A stretch of DNA of 64,000 nt from positions 62,001-126,000 of the forward strand of contig JAILDX010000008.1 of assembly GCA_024688685.1 (NCBI GenBank). The letters are read 5' to 3'. How positions within the stretch are numbered: the stretch's first letter is position 1; each line of letters begins with the position of its first letter. The stretch is from Saccharofermentans sp. Lineage in GTDB: Bacteria > Bacillota > Clostridia > Saccharofermentanales > Saccharofermentanaceae. The notes under the pieces were generated by a model. That model was not told the DNA's origin. It did not search any database and worked only from the letters and a program-made list of their open reading frames with translations. A program made the translations under genes and the position numbers. This document shows positions 35,998 through 45,053 of this stretch, one piece after another.

Positions 35998-37779
35998 TCA
36001 GTTAACCTTTATGTATCTGTTCGTATTCTCATAGCCGCCGGAAATATCCAGCTCATAGAGCCTGTTGCCTTCGCCGTCTTCCTCAACGAGTTTGAACCCG
36101 CGGTCAGCAAAGAAATCCTTTACCATCTTGTTCTTTGCAGTCGGATAATAGTGACCGATGACCGTAGTAATGCCGCGCTCAACTGCCAGTCTCACGAACT
36201 CATCCATCATAGCACATTCCATATCGCGTTTTAATACTCTGCAACTCATAAGCCACAGGTCAATATCGGCGATTTTGCCGTCAATATGCCCAAATGCGAC
36301 AGATACGACACCGTTATCTCCAAACTTGTCGGTGAGCTTTCCGTACAGGGTAATGAATGACGGATCGGCAGCGATCTTCTCTATGTCTGCCAGTGAGCAT
36401 CTCTTTGTCGTGAGGTTAAACTGGTTGCTCTTATTTGTGAGTTCCGCGATCCTCGCCATGTACATGGGTGAGAACGGAAGGATCTCGGCATGCATTTCAA
36501 GAGAGGTCAGGTATTCCCCATAGTCAGCGAAACTGTCCTGTACATGCTGACGCTCAAGGTTCGCCTTATACATCTCGTTGCGCTTCAGGTCCTCCTCGGA
36601 TATTCCCGTAACTTCAAAGAAACCGTTGGAATCGATAACGTCGATATATGTCTCCGGCGCTCCGACCTCAGGGACAGTTGAACCGTCAACACTTCCTCTT
36701 ACTATCGCTCTCTCTGCCGGGTTGTCATCCACAAATACAAGTGAATCGACACCGATATTGATCTCTTTGGCAGTTGCAACCAGATTGCGGTCCTTCGTAT
36801 CCCAGTTGGCCTTGATAACGAGGAAATCGTCCGGCTTCAGAACGGAATCAGGTCTGGACAGTCCTGCTATCGCATTCTCCTCATCATTCTTGGAATTGAC
36901 CGTAAGCAGAATGCCAAGGTCCTTATGCGCCTTAAGATATTCCTGGAACTCACTGTAGAGTTCGGAGACTGCATCCTCCTGACCGATCTTGATATTCTCG
37001 GGACCGTCATCGCCGACGATACCGCCCCAGAGCGTATTATCGAGATCCATCGTCAGTGCCTTCTTGTTCTTTCCGTAAACCGCCTTTATGATGTGCGACA
37101 GGCTGAACGCGAAATCAGGGATCGCGGATACTGCCATTGCGTACTTATATCTGTACCAGTCAGCAAGATCCGCCCACCTCTTGATGCCGTAAACTGACGC
37201 CTGATAATTCGCATCATGGATGTAAAATGTCTCGTGCGTCTGAGCATATTCATAAAACATCTGGTTGAGCCTGTTGATATAGTTCAGTCTCCCATGGATA
37301 TCCGACACATCCGAATTACCCATCAGGCGGTAAAACGGCTGCTCGAAATTGTTCTGTATCACCGTACAATGGAACTTTCCCGATACTGCCTCCCACGCCT
37401 GTCTGAACCTGTTAAACTCAGCTTCGGCCATTGCATTTACCGCATCGGCCGGATCCTTGACCGTGGGCCACCTTGTTATATTACGAGACGTGGTATGGAA
37501 GATGACAAGGTCAGGTGCAAACTCATCGAGCTCAGGATTTCCGAACACGGCATCCTCCCAGAACTTGTTGTATTCAGATTCATAAAACTCTGCTTTTATC
37601 CCGTTATCCAAAAGGAAAAGCTCGAGCATCAGAACGATATTTGAAGTTGTGGAACCGCCAAGAACAGCGATCTTCTTGTTTACATAATTAACACCCTCAC
37701 GGGCAAGAAGCGACTTCTTTATCGATTTCTTTTTGCGGAGGATATAGTCCGCATCGTATGGATATTGAAGCTCTAACAT
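35998..37779 (-). CDS. FkbH-like HAD-IIIC protein loading an ACP
   Basis: A 593-residue FkbH family protein. An N-terminal SGNH-like segment (IAVLGGSTTSN) precedes the HAD-IIIC domain with its DxDxT motif in MDLDNTLWGGIVGDDG, and a GNAT-like C-terminal domain. Characterised relatives take a phosphorylated glycolytic acid such as 1,3-bisphosphoglycerate and put glyceryl on an ACP. The partner ACP is 13 bases downstream. I chose ATG 37779 because GGAG is 6 bases upstream; the longer open frame lacks a site. First gene of the decoration cassette. Confidence 0.86.
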   Translation of the reverse strand: MLELQYPYDADYILRKKKSIKKSLLAREGVNYVNKKIAVLGGSTTSNIVLMLELFLLDNGIKAEFYESEYNKFWEDAVFGNPELDEFAPDLVIFHTTSRNITRWPTVKDPADAVNAMAEAEFNRFRQAWEAVSGKFHCTVIQNNFEQPFYRLMGNSDVSDIHGRLNYINRLNQMFYEYAQTHETFYIHDANYQASVYGIKRWADLADWYRYKYAMAVSAIPDFAFSLSHIIKAVYGKNKKALTMDLDNTLWGGIVGDDGPENIKIGQEDAVSELYSEFQEYLKAHKDLGILLTVNSKNDEENAIAGLSRPDSVLKPDDFLVIKANWDTKDRNLVATAKEINIGVDSLVFVDDNPAERAIVRGSVDGSTVPEVGAPETYIDVIDSNGFFEVTGISEEDLKRNEMYKANLERQHVQDSFADYGEYLTSLEMHAEILPFSPMYMARIAELTNKSNQFNLTTKRCSLADIEKIAADPSFITLYGKLTDKFGDNGVVSVAFGHIDGKIADIDLWLMSCRVLKRDMECAMMDEFVRLAVERGITTVIGHYYPTAKNKMVKDFFADRGFKLVEEDGEGNRLYELDISGGYENTNRYIKVN

Positions 37780-37836
37780 GGTATCTCCTGTCTTTTTATT
37801 ACTCCAAAATAAATAATATAACATAAAAGCGGTAAA

Positions 37837-37845
37837 TGATATAAT
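37837..37845 (+). promoter_or_regulatory. extended -10 for the glycan gene run
   Basis: TGATATAAT lies 39 bases before the first glycosyltransferase ATG (37885), in the gap that also holds the divergent FkbH start. It would drive the plus-strand run 37885-41208. Confidence 0.5.
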
Positions 37846-37884
37846 TACAATACTCAAATAAAGATCAAGGGACAGACTGAAGGT

Positions 37885-38673
37885 ATGGCGGACGACAACA
37901 GGATGGAAAGCAGGGAGCTGATCAGCGTTATTCTGCCTGCCTATAATTGTGCTCAGCTGATCGAAGCAGCTGTTTTGTCCGTCCTTGCGCAGACATATAA
38001 AGATCTTGAACTCATCATTGTCGACGATTCATCCGGTGACAACACTTCTGAGATCTGTCACGCACTCGCAGAAAAGGACCGAAGGATAAAGATCATAACA
38101 AACGATAATAACTGCGGTGCGCTTAAGTCAAGGTCTGTTGCTGCCGAAGCAGCAAAAGGTGAATGGGTAGCTTTCATCGATGCGGATGACCAGTGGGAAC
38201 CGGAGAAACTGGAGAAACAGCTTAAGCTCCGCGATGAGACCGGATGCGATCTGGTATATACCGCTTCGGCATTTGTTAACGCCGCCGGCAAAAGATACAA
38301 CTGGATAATGCATGTTCCGTTGGAAGTGGATTACAGAAGGCTTCTCAAACAGAATGTCATTTCCAATTCATCGGTCCTGACGAGGAAAAAAGAATACATA
38401 AAGTACCTGCCGGCAAAAGACATAAGCAACAGGATGCATGAGGATTTCGCGTGCTGGCTGTGTATGCTCAGGGACGGCCATACTGCACGCGGCATCAATG
38501 AACCTCTGATAACATACAGGCTTGCCAAAGGATCAAGAGCCAGCAACAAGTTCAAAGCGGCAGAAATGAATATGAACACATACAAATATATCGGTCTCGG
38601 TTTCTTTGAGAGGCTTTACTATGAAGCCTGCTATGCGATAAACGGTCTGATCAAATACCGTCATTTCTTATGA
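37885..38673 (+). CDS. family 2 glycosyltransferase
   Basis: A 262-residue GT-A fold transferase using an NDP-sugar. The nucleotide-binding start is ISVILPAYNCAQLIEAAVLS, then VDDSSGDNTS and the metal motif DADD (FIDADDQWEPE, about 95-105). The tail is soluble with a C-terminal amphipathic segment, so it acts at the inner face of the membrane. GAAGG precedes ATG. First of three tightly spaced glycan genes. Confidence 0.88.
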   Translation: MADDNRMESRELISVILPAYNCAQLIEAAVLSVLAQTYKDLELIIVDDSSGDNTSEICHALAEKDRRIKIITNDNNCGALKSRSVAAEAAKGEWVAFIDADDQWEPEKLEKQLKLRDETGCDLVYTASAFVNAAGKRYNWIMHVPLEVDYRRLLKQNVISNSSVLTRKKEYIKYLPAKDISNRMHEDFACWLCMLRDGHTARGINEPLITYRLAKGSRASNKFKAAEMNMNTYKYIGLGFFERLYYEACYAINGLIKYRHFL

Positions 38674-38683
38674 GGAAAACAAG

Positions 38684-40054
38684 ATGAAAGCAAGACCAGG
38701 GATCAGTCTGAACAGTTTCGTCTCTGAAGAAGTATTCTATAAGGCCGTTATGACCCTTGTCATCAGCATGCCTGTGGTGGAATTCTTCACTGAGATCCTA
38801 TCAAGATATACCGATATCTTCCCCTGCTTTTTTCAGCCGCTTATCCTGTCGCTTTTTGGTGTTCTGGGAACGATGCTCGTCGTCATTTACCGGTTTACGG
38901 CAAAGGCTCAGAAGAGGGTTTTCAGGTATGCGGATCTGTTCTATTTCACACTGCTCTTCTTCATGATCATATCAGCCGTCTTCTCGCAGAATCCCGGATT
39001 GTATTCCAGCGGTGATTTTAACAGGTGTGAGAATCCCCTTCACTTCCTCGCATACTTCTGGCTGTTTTTTTCCGGCTCGCTGATCGACAGGTGGGAATAC
39101 AGGAAAAATATCCTTCTCAGTTTCCTTGCCGTCTCGCTTCTCGAAGGTGTATTTGCTTTCCTTCAGACATTCAATATTGAACTCAGCTACAGCTATCTGT
39201 ACAGAGCTGACAGAGCTGCCTATGGTCTTACCCAGAACAGCAACTATTACGGCTGTCTGGCCGCCATCTTTGTCGCATGCGTATCAGGTCTCTACATATT
39301 TGCCGACTCCGTCATTTCTTCAAAGGTCCTGCGCAGTATTCTCCCCGCAATTGCGGCCTTCCTTTTCTACACGATGCTGGGCAGCAGGGCGAGACTTGCG
39401 TGGGTCGGTTTCGCATCCCTTATGGTCTTCTATGTGATATCACTTATCATCATGTGCAGGAGATCAGATGATAAGACTGTCATCAGATCGGCAGTCAGAC
39501 GGTCGCTGATACTTCTCGGTGTATTTGCAGTCATTTTTCTGATAGCGTTTTTCTTTACTGACTATATCCGTGAGGTCACTGTAAGATCCTACTGGGAGGT
39601 TGCAAACGGCAAGCCCGAAATGGTCGGCTCCAGACGGGTCTATATCTGGAAGACAGGACTCGGGGCAGTACCCGAATACTGGCTGACCGGCGTAGGACTT
39701 GATAATTTCAAGTATGTTTTTGAATACAAAGGTATCTTCCATGAAGAGATGTTCATAAAGGACAAGGCACACAACGAATATATCCAGTTCCTTGTTACAC
39801 AAGGCATTCCGGCATTCGTTAATTACCTTGCTCTTCTTATATACACAGCAGTCGGAGCCGTCAGGAATATATTGAAGGAAGCATCTGCGGAAAAGCGCGC
39901 AGTCACATGGATCCTTCTCGGAATGTTTGTAACTTATGCTACGGCAGCATTTTTCAATAACAGCATAGTCTATGTCGCATTGTACTTCTGGCTCGTGATC
40001 GGACTTATAATCCCGCGTGATCCCGTCAGGACAAAAAAGGCAGGTGCAAGATGA
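38684..40054 (+). CDS. O-antigen ligase/polymerase family membrane protein
   Basis: A 456-residue polytopic protein with about 11 helices and a large external loop (about 290-365) typical of the Wzy/WaaL family. The motif GVGLDNFKYVFEYKG followed by KAHNEYIQFLVTQGIPA is the family landmark, with His in AHNEY. It would polymerise or ligate lipid-linked glycan on the outer face. Overlaps the next gene by 4 bases. Confidence 0.87.
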   Translation: MKARPGISLNSFVSEEVFYKAVMTLVISMPVVEFFTEILSRYTDIFPCFFQPLILSLFGVLGTMLVVIYRFTAKAQKRVFRYADLFYFTLLFFMIISAVFSQNPGLYSSGDFNRCENPLHFLAYFWLFFSGSLIDRWEYRKNILLSFLAVSLLEGVFAFLQTFNIELSYSYLYRADRAAYGLTQNSNYYGCLAAIFVACVSGLYIFADSVISSKVLRSILPAIAAFLFYTMLGSRARLAWVGFASLMVFYVISLIIMCRRSDDKTVIRSAVRRSLILLGVFAVIFLIAFFFTDYIREVTVRSYWEVANGKPEMVGSRRVYIWKTGLGAVPEYWLTGVGLDNFKYVFEYKGIFHEEMFIKDKAHNEYIQFLVTQGIPAFVNYLALLIYTAVGAVRNILKEASAEKRAVTWILLGMFVTYATAAFFNNSIVYVALYFWLVIGLIIPRDPVRTKKAGAR

Positions 40055-41208
40055 ACATCTGCTTTATCAGGTCAGACAAGGGATATCCTGATTCAAGAGT
40101 GGAAAAAGAGATGTATGCTCTTTCCAAAGAGCATGACGTCTTCCTTCTCGGATGGAACCGCGAAGCATCAGGAGACAGGATAATTCACGAGAAACACAGG
40201 ATACACGACAAGGAGTTTGACTACTATCTGATCCCTGAACCTGCGGCATACGGCGGCGGAATGAAACGCATGATCGGACCGATGAAGAGGTTCTGGAAAA
40301 GAGCATATGATTTCCTCTCTGAGAACAGTTCAATGTATGATGCTGTCCACATCGTAAACTTTGATACGGCAAGGCCTGCATTCAAGGCTGCCAGGAAGTT
40401 CGGGAAAAAGACCGTGTACGATATTTTCGATTACTATGCAGACTCATACAACGCCCCGGATTCAGTAAAAAAAGTAATCAGAAAGATAGAGAATGATTTC
40501 ATAAGTCAGGCTGATATGACGATAATCTGCAGCGAAGAACGCAGATCTCAGATCGCAGGTTCAAGTCCGAAGAAGCTGATCGTGGTTGAGAACACGCCTG
40601 AAGATCTCGAAGTAAAAGACAGTTTCGAACTTGCTCCCGGCTCCTCCCCTGAAAGGCCGAAAGTCGTGTATGGGGGAATGCTCGTTTTCGACAGATTCCT
40701 GAAAGAGACTTGTGAGGTGATGATGAGCAGGTCAGATATCGAATGGCACGTGGCCGGCTATGGTGTATTGCGTCCTTATATCGAGGAGTGTGCAGCCGCC
40801 CATGAGAACATTTTCTATTATGGTCCCCTGCCCTACGATGACATCATTGCACTTGAGGAAAAATGCGACATAATGACGGCTCTGCAGGATCCTTCTGTTC
40901 CAAATAACAGATATTCAGCCCCCAACAAATTCTATGAGGCTCTTATGCTCGGCAAGCCTCTCATCATGGTAAGGAACGGTTCGATCTGTAAGGAAATCGA
41001 GCGTGGCGGATTCGGTGTGACGATCGATGTTTCAGACGGACAGATAAAAGAACACATCTCCGCGGCATTGGACGAACTGATCGCGGAACGCGGAAACTGG
41101 GATCAGATGGGCAAGTCAGCAAGGGATCTGTATGATACAGAACATCCGTGGAGCAAGTCAGCAGAAGCTCTTTCCGAAGGCTACAGAGAACTGATTAGGA
41201 ATAATTAG
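40051..41208 (+). CDS. family 4-type glycosyltransferase
   Basis: A 385-residue GT-B fold transferase. The N-terminal domain starts MNICFIRSDKGYPDSRVEKE; the C-terminal donor domain holds VVYGGMLVFDRF and NRYSAPNKFYEALMLGKPLI with the family Glu. The sugar donor is unknown. It overlaps the O-antigen ligase gene by 4 bases and the convergent kinase fusion gene by 14 bases. Confidence 0.85.
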   Translation: MNICFIRSDKGYPDSRVEKEMYALSKEHDVFLLGWNREASGDRIIHEKHRIHDKEFDYYLIPEPAAYGGGMKRMIGPMKRFWKRAYDFLSENSSMYDAVHIVNFDTARPAFKAARKFGKKTVYDIFDYYADSYNAPDSVKKVIRKIENDFISQADMTIICSEERRSQIAGSSPKKLIVVENTPEDLEVKDSFELAPGSSPERPKVVYGGMLVFDRFLKETCEVMMSRSDIEWHVAGYGVLRPYIEECAAAHENIFYYGPLPYDDIIALEEKCDIMTALQDPSVPNNRYSAPNKFYEALMLGKPLIMVRNGSICKEIERGGFGVTIDVSDGQIKEHISAALDELIAERGNWDQMGKSARDLYDTEHPWSKSAEALSEGYRELIRNN

Positions 41209-43111
41209 CAAAGGCATTCCTGTACTCTTCCGGATTACCGAAATCATAAGACCTTCCATCCGGAACAAACCCGGTAAGGCCTTTATCCTTCGCTATCCTG
41301 TCAAGAGCCGCGGTCAGCCCGACCTCTCCCTCTTCTGCATCATGTTGCTTTATCTCAGAGTCCAGTTCCGCAAAAACATCACTTGTAAGAATATACTGGC
41401 CAAATGTGGAATAATACTTGTCTTTGCCGCTGCTATCCGGCACTCCAAGACACTCTGAGGCATATTCGGGGTCTGGCTTCTCGACCATGCTGTCAACAGT
41501 CATTATCTTCCCTTCCTCACTCCATTCACCATGAAGGATACCGTAATTGCTTACTCTATCCAGAGGCGTCTCGGCAATGGCAACAATAGGCTTTCCGATT
41601 CCGCTGAAGGCATCTATTACCTGCCTGCAGCAATTAACACCATTATCTGACCGGTAAAGGAAATCTCCCAAAAGAAGCAAGACAGGCTCTTCATTTGCAA
41701 ACTCTCTCGCTAACCAGACAGCGTGACCGAAGCCTTTCCTCTCATCCTGAAAGATATAACTGATCTTTCCCCGTAATCTCTGGATCGTTCTTTCACAGTC
41801 TCTGCTTCCCTGCGGCAATGAACGGTAAATATCTTCTGATACGGGACCGAAAAAGCTTTCAAAAAAACTAAGATCATCCCTTCCGATTACCAGAGCTATT
41901 TCTTCTATTCCTGCATCAACGAGCTGCTCAAGCATTATCATCAGCGCAGGCTTTATTATTCCGTCTCTGTCAGGCACAGGCATAAAACATTTCTTAATGC
42001 ATTTCGTGGCAGGAAACAGTCTTAAACCAAATCCTGCAATGGGAATAACTGCTCTTCTGACTCCCTGACTCGGCTTTAATGTTAGCGTGAATGTCTGAAA
42101 CCCTTTCTCATTCTGAAGGTACTCCTGTAGCTGCCATGCATCTTCCTCACTCTTTGCAAGGAACTGTACCATTCCGTCACCGTTCGAACCTACTCCTTTT
42201 GCACCATATGTCCACTTTGTGATCATGGGATCTTTCAGGATACTATGCAGGATGGGAGCCTTAAGTTCTTCACTTGCAGGCAGCAGTTTCTCATCAAAGT
42301 TACGCTGTGCCCTGAGCATCAATTCGCCAAGTTTCTCCGCGTTGCCTTCCTCGATCATCCTGACCGCTTCGAGTACGATCTGTCTGTTGTCTTTTCCAAG
42401 TGCTTCATGGACTTTCCTGTCCAGTTCATTCTCGGCAAAAGGAAAACTCCTGTTCAGATCTCCCAGGATCTTTATCGTGTCCTTGGAAGACATAAGGTTA
42501 GCCACGACCCAGTGAAATGTTCCGCCAAGATGTATTTCCCTGGAGTTAACCTCGCTGCCGTCGAATTCCATCAATACGGGCTTGATCCCGTAAGCACAAG
42601 CCTGATCAAGCCTTCCGCACCTTGACGGAGTCCTTAGTTCTCCTTTGAAAGCCGCGAACATCTCTCCCTCGGTGCTCAGTCCAAGATCATATAATCTGTT
42701 AAATGCACGGGCTACGAGAACACAGATAGCAGCGGATGAAGACAATCCTCTCCCGATGGGAAGATCTCTCTTGATGATCGTTATCTTAACGCCGCCAACA
42801 CTGTAGTGATCGTTTATGTAAGACGCTACACCTGCAACATACGAAAAGAATTCACCGTTCTGCGCGGTCTCAAGCAGTTTTTCCGAATCCATCTCGCATT
42901 CCCAGTGCTCATCAGTGGATAGTTCACCTCCGGAACACATAATGAATCTGCCAGCTTTCTGGGCTATTGCATATGTTCCCTGCTCTATGCCGGTAACAAT
43001 GGCCAGCCCCTTCTCAATATCCGCGTTAACAGAACGGTACATTCCGGCCCAGTCTGAATGCTCACCGAATAAACAAAGTCTTCCTGAAACAAATAGTGAT
43101 ATCGAATCCAT
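41195..43111 (-). CDS. fused GHMP sugar kinase and sugar-1-phosphate nucleotidyltransferase
   Basis: A 638-residue two-domain enzyme. Residues about 1-350 are a GHMP kinase: GRLCLFGEHSDWAG (10-23), PIGRGLSSSAA (118-128) and AKGVGSNGDG (304-313), with Asp169 in CGRLDQA. Residues about 352-638 are a GalU/RmlA-like nucleotidyltransferase with IPIAGFGLRLFPATK (356-370), where the usual GGxGTRL reads AGFGLRL but Arg and Lys are kept, and LLLLGDFLY for the metal Asp. It could turn a free sugar into an NDP-sugar in two steps. The sugar is unknown. It is convergent with the flanking glycan run. Confidence 0.85.
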   Translation of the reverse strand: MDSISLFVSGRLCLFGEHSDWAGMYRSVNADIEKGLAIVTGIEQGTYAIAQKAGRFIMCSGGELSTDEHWECEMDSEKLLETAQNGEFFSYVAGVASYINDHYSVGGVKITIIKRDLPIGRGLSSSAAICVLVARAFNRLYDLGLSTEGEMFAAFKGELRTPSRCGRLDQACAYGIKPVLMEFDGSEVNSREIHLGGTFHWVVANLMSSKDTIKILGDLNRSFPFAENELDRKVHEALGKDNRQIVLEAVRMIEEGNAEKLGELMLRAQRNFDEKLLPASEELKAPILHSILKDPMITKWTYGAKGVGSNGDGMVQFLAKSEEDAWQLQEYLQNEKGFQTFTLTLKPSQGVRRAVIPIAGFGLRLFPATKCIKKCFMPVPDRDGIIKPALMIMLEQLVDAGIEEIALVIGRDDLSFFESFFGPVSEDIYRSLPQGSRDCERTIQRLRGKISYIFQDERKGFGHAVWLAREFANEEPVLLLLGDFLYRSDNGVNCCRQVIDAFSGIGKPIVAIAETPLDRVSNYGILHGEWSEEGKIMTVDSMVEKPDPEYASECLGVPDSSGKDKYYSTFGQYILTSDVFAELDSEIKQHDAEEGEVGLTAALDRIAKDKGLTGFVPDGRSYDFGNPEEYRNAFANYS

Positions 43112-43145
43112 ATGTTATTCCTTTCTTCTCTGATGCTTCAGGAGC

Positions 43146-44120
43146 TCAGTTTAACCTGTCGTGTTTGCCGGTAAGTCTGTACAGCCTCATCGCAAGAGGT
43201 ATATTGATATACGCAGCTATAGAAAACATCTTGGCCGGAAGATAGCTGATCCCATGCAGAAAGTCTCTTTCATACCGCTTGTAGTAATCCTTAAAACTGT
43301 CGATATACGGATGATGATAAAGCTTCTCATCACTCATCTTGATAACGCAGTGATTTACTACCATCAGGATGTCAGATCTGGCATATGTTTTAAGTTCCGG
43401 ATAGTTTGTCTCAATGAAAGCGCAGCGTTCTTCCATTACTTTTATTATCAGAAGGTTATTCTCGCTGAAATTATGATGGATAAAGCTTCCCTCTCTCAGA
43501 ACATAGAAATACTTGGATTCTCCACCGATGGTAACGGTATCAGCTTTTGCAGCAAGTCTGTATATGGTCGCATCATCCTCATAGTGTTTGCTTCCGGTCG
43601 GAAACCTCACATCATCGAAAAGGTCTCTCTTAAACATCTTGCACCAGACGGATGATGACATCAGACGTGTCGTCATCAGTGCTCTCATAGCTTCATTATT
43701 GCCGCGGTAAACACCCGGTTCTCTTTTACGGAAACTGCACTTTTTGAACCTGTCTCCAAAATCCATGGTCCATGCACAGCAGGATATATCTGCATCATTA
43801 TCAGTGCACAGATGCAGAAGATACTCGATATAATCAGGAGCAAGATAATCATCACCATCCACAAGAGCAATATAGTCTCCTGTCGAAGCGTCAATGCCGG
43901 TGTTCCTTGCATCAGCCACACCGCTGTTCGTTTTGTGTATAACCCTGATCCTGGTGTCTTTCAGGGCATATTCATCACATATCTCACCTGAACGGTCCGG
44001 AGAACCGTCATCAACCAATATGATCTCAAGCTCCCTGTATGTTTGAGACGTAACTGTCTCAAGCAGCTTTGGGAGGTAATCACAAACTTTGAATACCGGG
44101 ATGACAACTGATACAAGCAT
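43146..44120 (-). CDS. family 2 glycosyltransferase
   Basis: A 324-residue GT2 enzyme: VSVVIPVFKVCDYLPKLLET at the start, VDDGSPDRSGEICDEYA, and the metal motif in IALVDGDDYLAPDY (about 90-103). The C-terminal about 60 residues carry a basic amphipathic region. The predicted -10 TATAAT lies 6 bases before ATG, so this gene is probably leaderless and divergent from the radical SAM gene. Confidence 0.88.
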   Translation of the reverse strand: MLVSVVIPVFKVCDYLPKLLETVTSQTYRELEIILVDDGSPDRSGEICDEYALKDTRIRVIHKTNSGVADARNTGIDASTGDYIALVDGDDYLAPDYIEYLLHLCTDNDADISCCAWTMDFGDRFKKCSFRKREPGVYRGNNEAMRALMTTRLMSSSVWCKMFKRDLFDDVRFPTGSKHYEDDATIYRLAAKADTVTIGGESKYFYVLREGSFIHHNFSENNLLIIKVMEERCAFIETNYPELKTYARSDILMVVNHCVIKMSDEKLYHHPYIDSFKDYYKRYERDFLHGISYLPAKMFSIAAYINIPLAMRLYRLTGKHDRLN

Positions 44121-44126
44121 TTCTAC

Positions 44127-44144
44127 ATTATATCATGATAAAAT
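44127..44144. promoter_or_regulatory. face-to-face leaderless promoters
   Basis: A minus-strand TATAAT (44127-44132) ends 6 bases before the GT2 ATG (44120). A plus-strand TAAAAT (44139-44144) ends 6 bases before the radical SAM ATG (44151). Both are preceded by TGA, giving extended -10 boxes. The two opposite boxes lie within 18 bases in a 30-base gap, so the polymerases must compete. Confidence 0.6.
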
Positions 44145-44150
44145 ATCCCT

Positions 44151-45053
44151 ATGCACATTCAGAAAAAAATCTTACATGTTCTGGCTTCGCTGGCCAGGGG
44201 ACTTCATCTTTGGCCGTTCATCGCAAGATCGGGGCTCTTTAACCGTGCACGGAGAAGAAAGTATCCTGATACTATAGTCCACCTTGATGTAGTCATTACT
44301 GAATGCTGCACACTCAGATGCCGTGACTGCTCTAATCTGATGCAGTATTACCATAAGCCGGAGAATCTTGACGCAGAGGAGATGGTAACATGCCTGCGAA
44401 GACTGCTGGCATCTGTTAAGGTCAATCAGCTGAAGCTCCTTGGGGGTGAACCATTTGTCTGCCAGAAAAGTCTTATCCGCATCCTTGAATATCTCAGAGA
44501 TGAGACAGACGGCCGTGTAAACGAGATAGACATAATAACAAACGGTACGATCGTACCTTCAGAAGAGACATTGAATACTGTCACGAAAGACCCGCGAATA
44601 AAGATCGTTTTCAGCAATTACGGAGAACTGTCTTCCAGACTGGAAGAGTTATCCTCGATATGTGACAACAAAGGCATCAGATATGAGATTGTAAATGATG
44701 ATTTCTGGTGGGATTTCGGAGACCTCAGAATTCGGGATGAGAAGCAGTCAAAAACACAGCACAGATATGACGGATGTTACTCCAGAAGACTGTGTACGAC
44801 GTTATACAGGGGTAAACTCTACATATGCCCCAGACAGGCTCATGCGATCAATCTCGGGATCATTCCTGAGGTGAAGGATGAGATCGTTGATGTTAAAGAT
44901 CCCCTTTTCGATGACCCTTCAGTATTGCACAAAGCTGTTGACATACTGATCGACAGAAGAGAGTGTATCTCAACATGTAAGCGCTGCGGATGTGATTCCG
45001 GGAAAAAGGTTTCGAGAGCCGTTCAGGCAGAAAGGCCGATCAATGTCAGCTGA
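44151..45053 (+). CDS. radical SAM enzyme with C-terminal cysteine cluster
   Basis: A 300-residue radical SAM protein of unrecognised subfamily. The [4Fe-4S] motif is CTLRCRDCSNLM (CxxxCxxC, about residues 54-65); LLGGEPF is the SAM-binding GGE block. Further cysteines in GCYSRRLCTTLYRGKLYICP and ISTCKRCGCDSG suggest a SPASM/twitch-like auxiliary cluster. In a glycan locus it may modify a sugar or a peptide; no partner peptide gene was seen. It ends overlapping the next glycosyltransferase by 11 bases. Confidence 0.82.
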   Translation: MHIQKKILHVLASLARGLHLWPFIARSGLFNRARRRKYPDTIVHLDVVITECCTLRCRDCSNLMQYYHKPENLDAEEMVTCLRRLLASVKVNQLKLLGGEPFVCQKSLIRILEYLRDETDGRVNEIDIITNGTIVPSEETLNTVTKDPRIKIVFSNYGELSSRLEELSSICDNKGIRYEIVNDDFWWDFGDLRIRDEKQSKTQHRYDGCYSRRLCTTLYRGKLYICPRQAHAINLGIIPEVKDEIVDVKDPLFDDPSVLHKAVDILIDRRECISTCKRCGCDSGKKVSRAVQAERPINVS

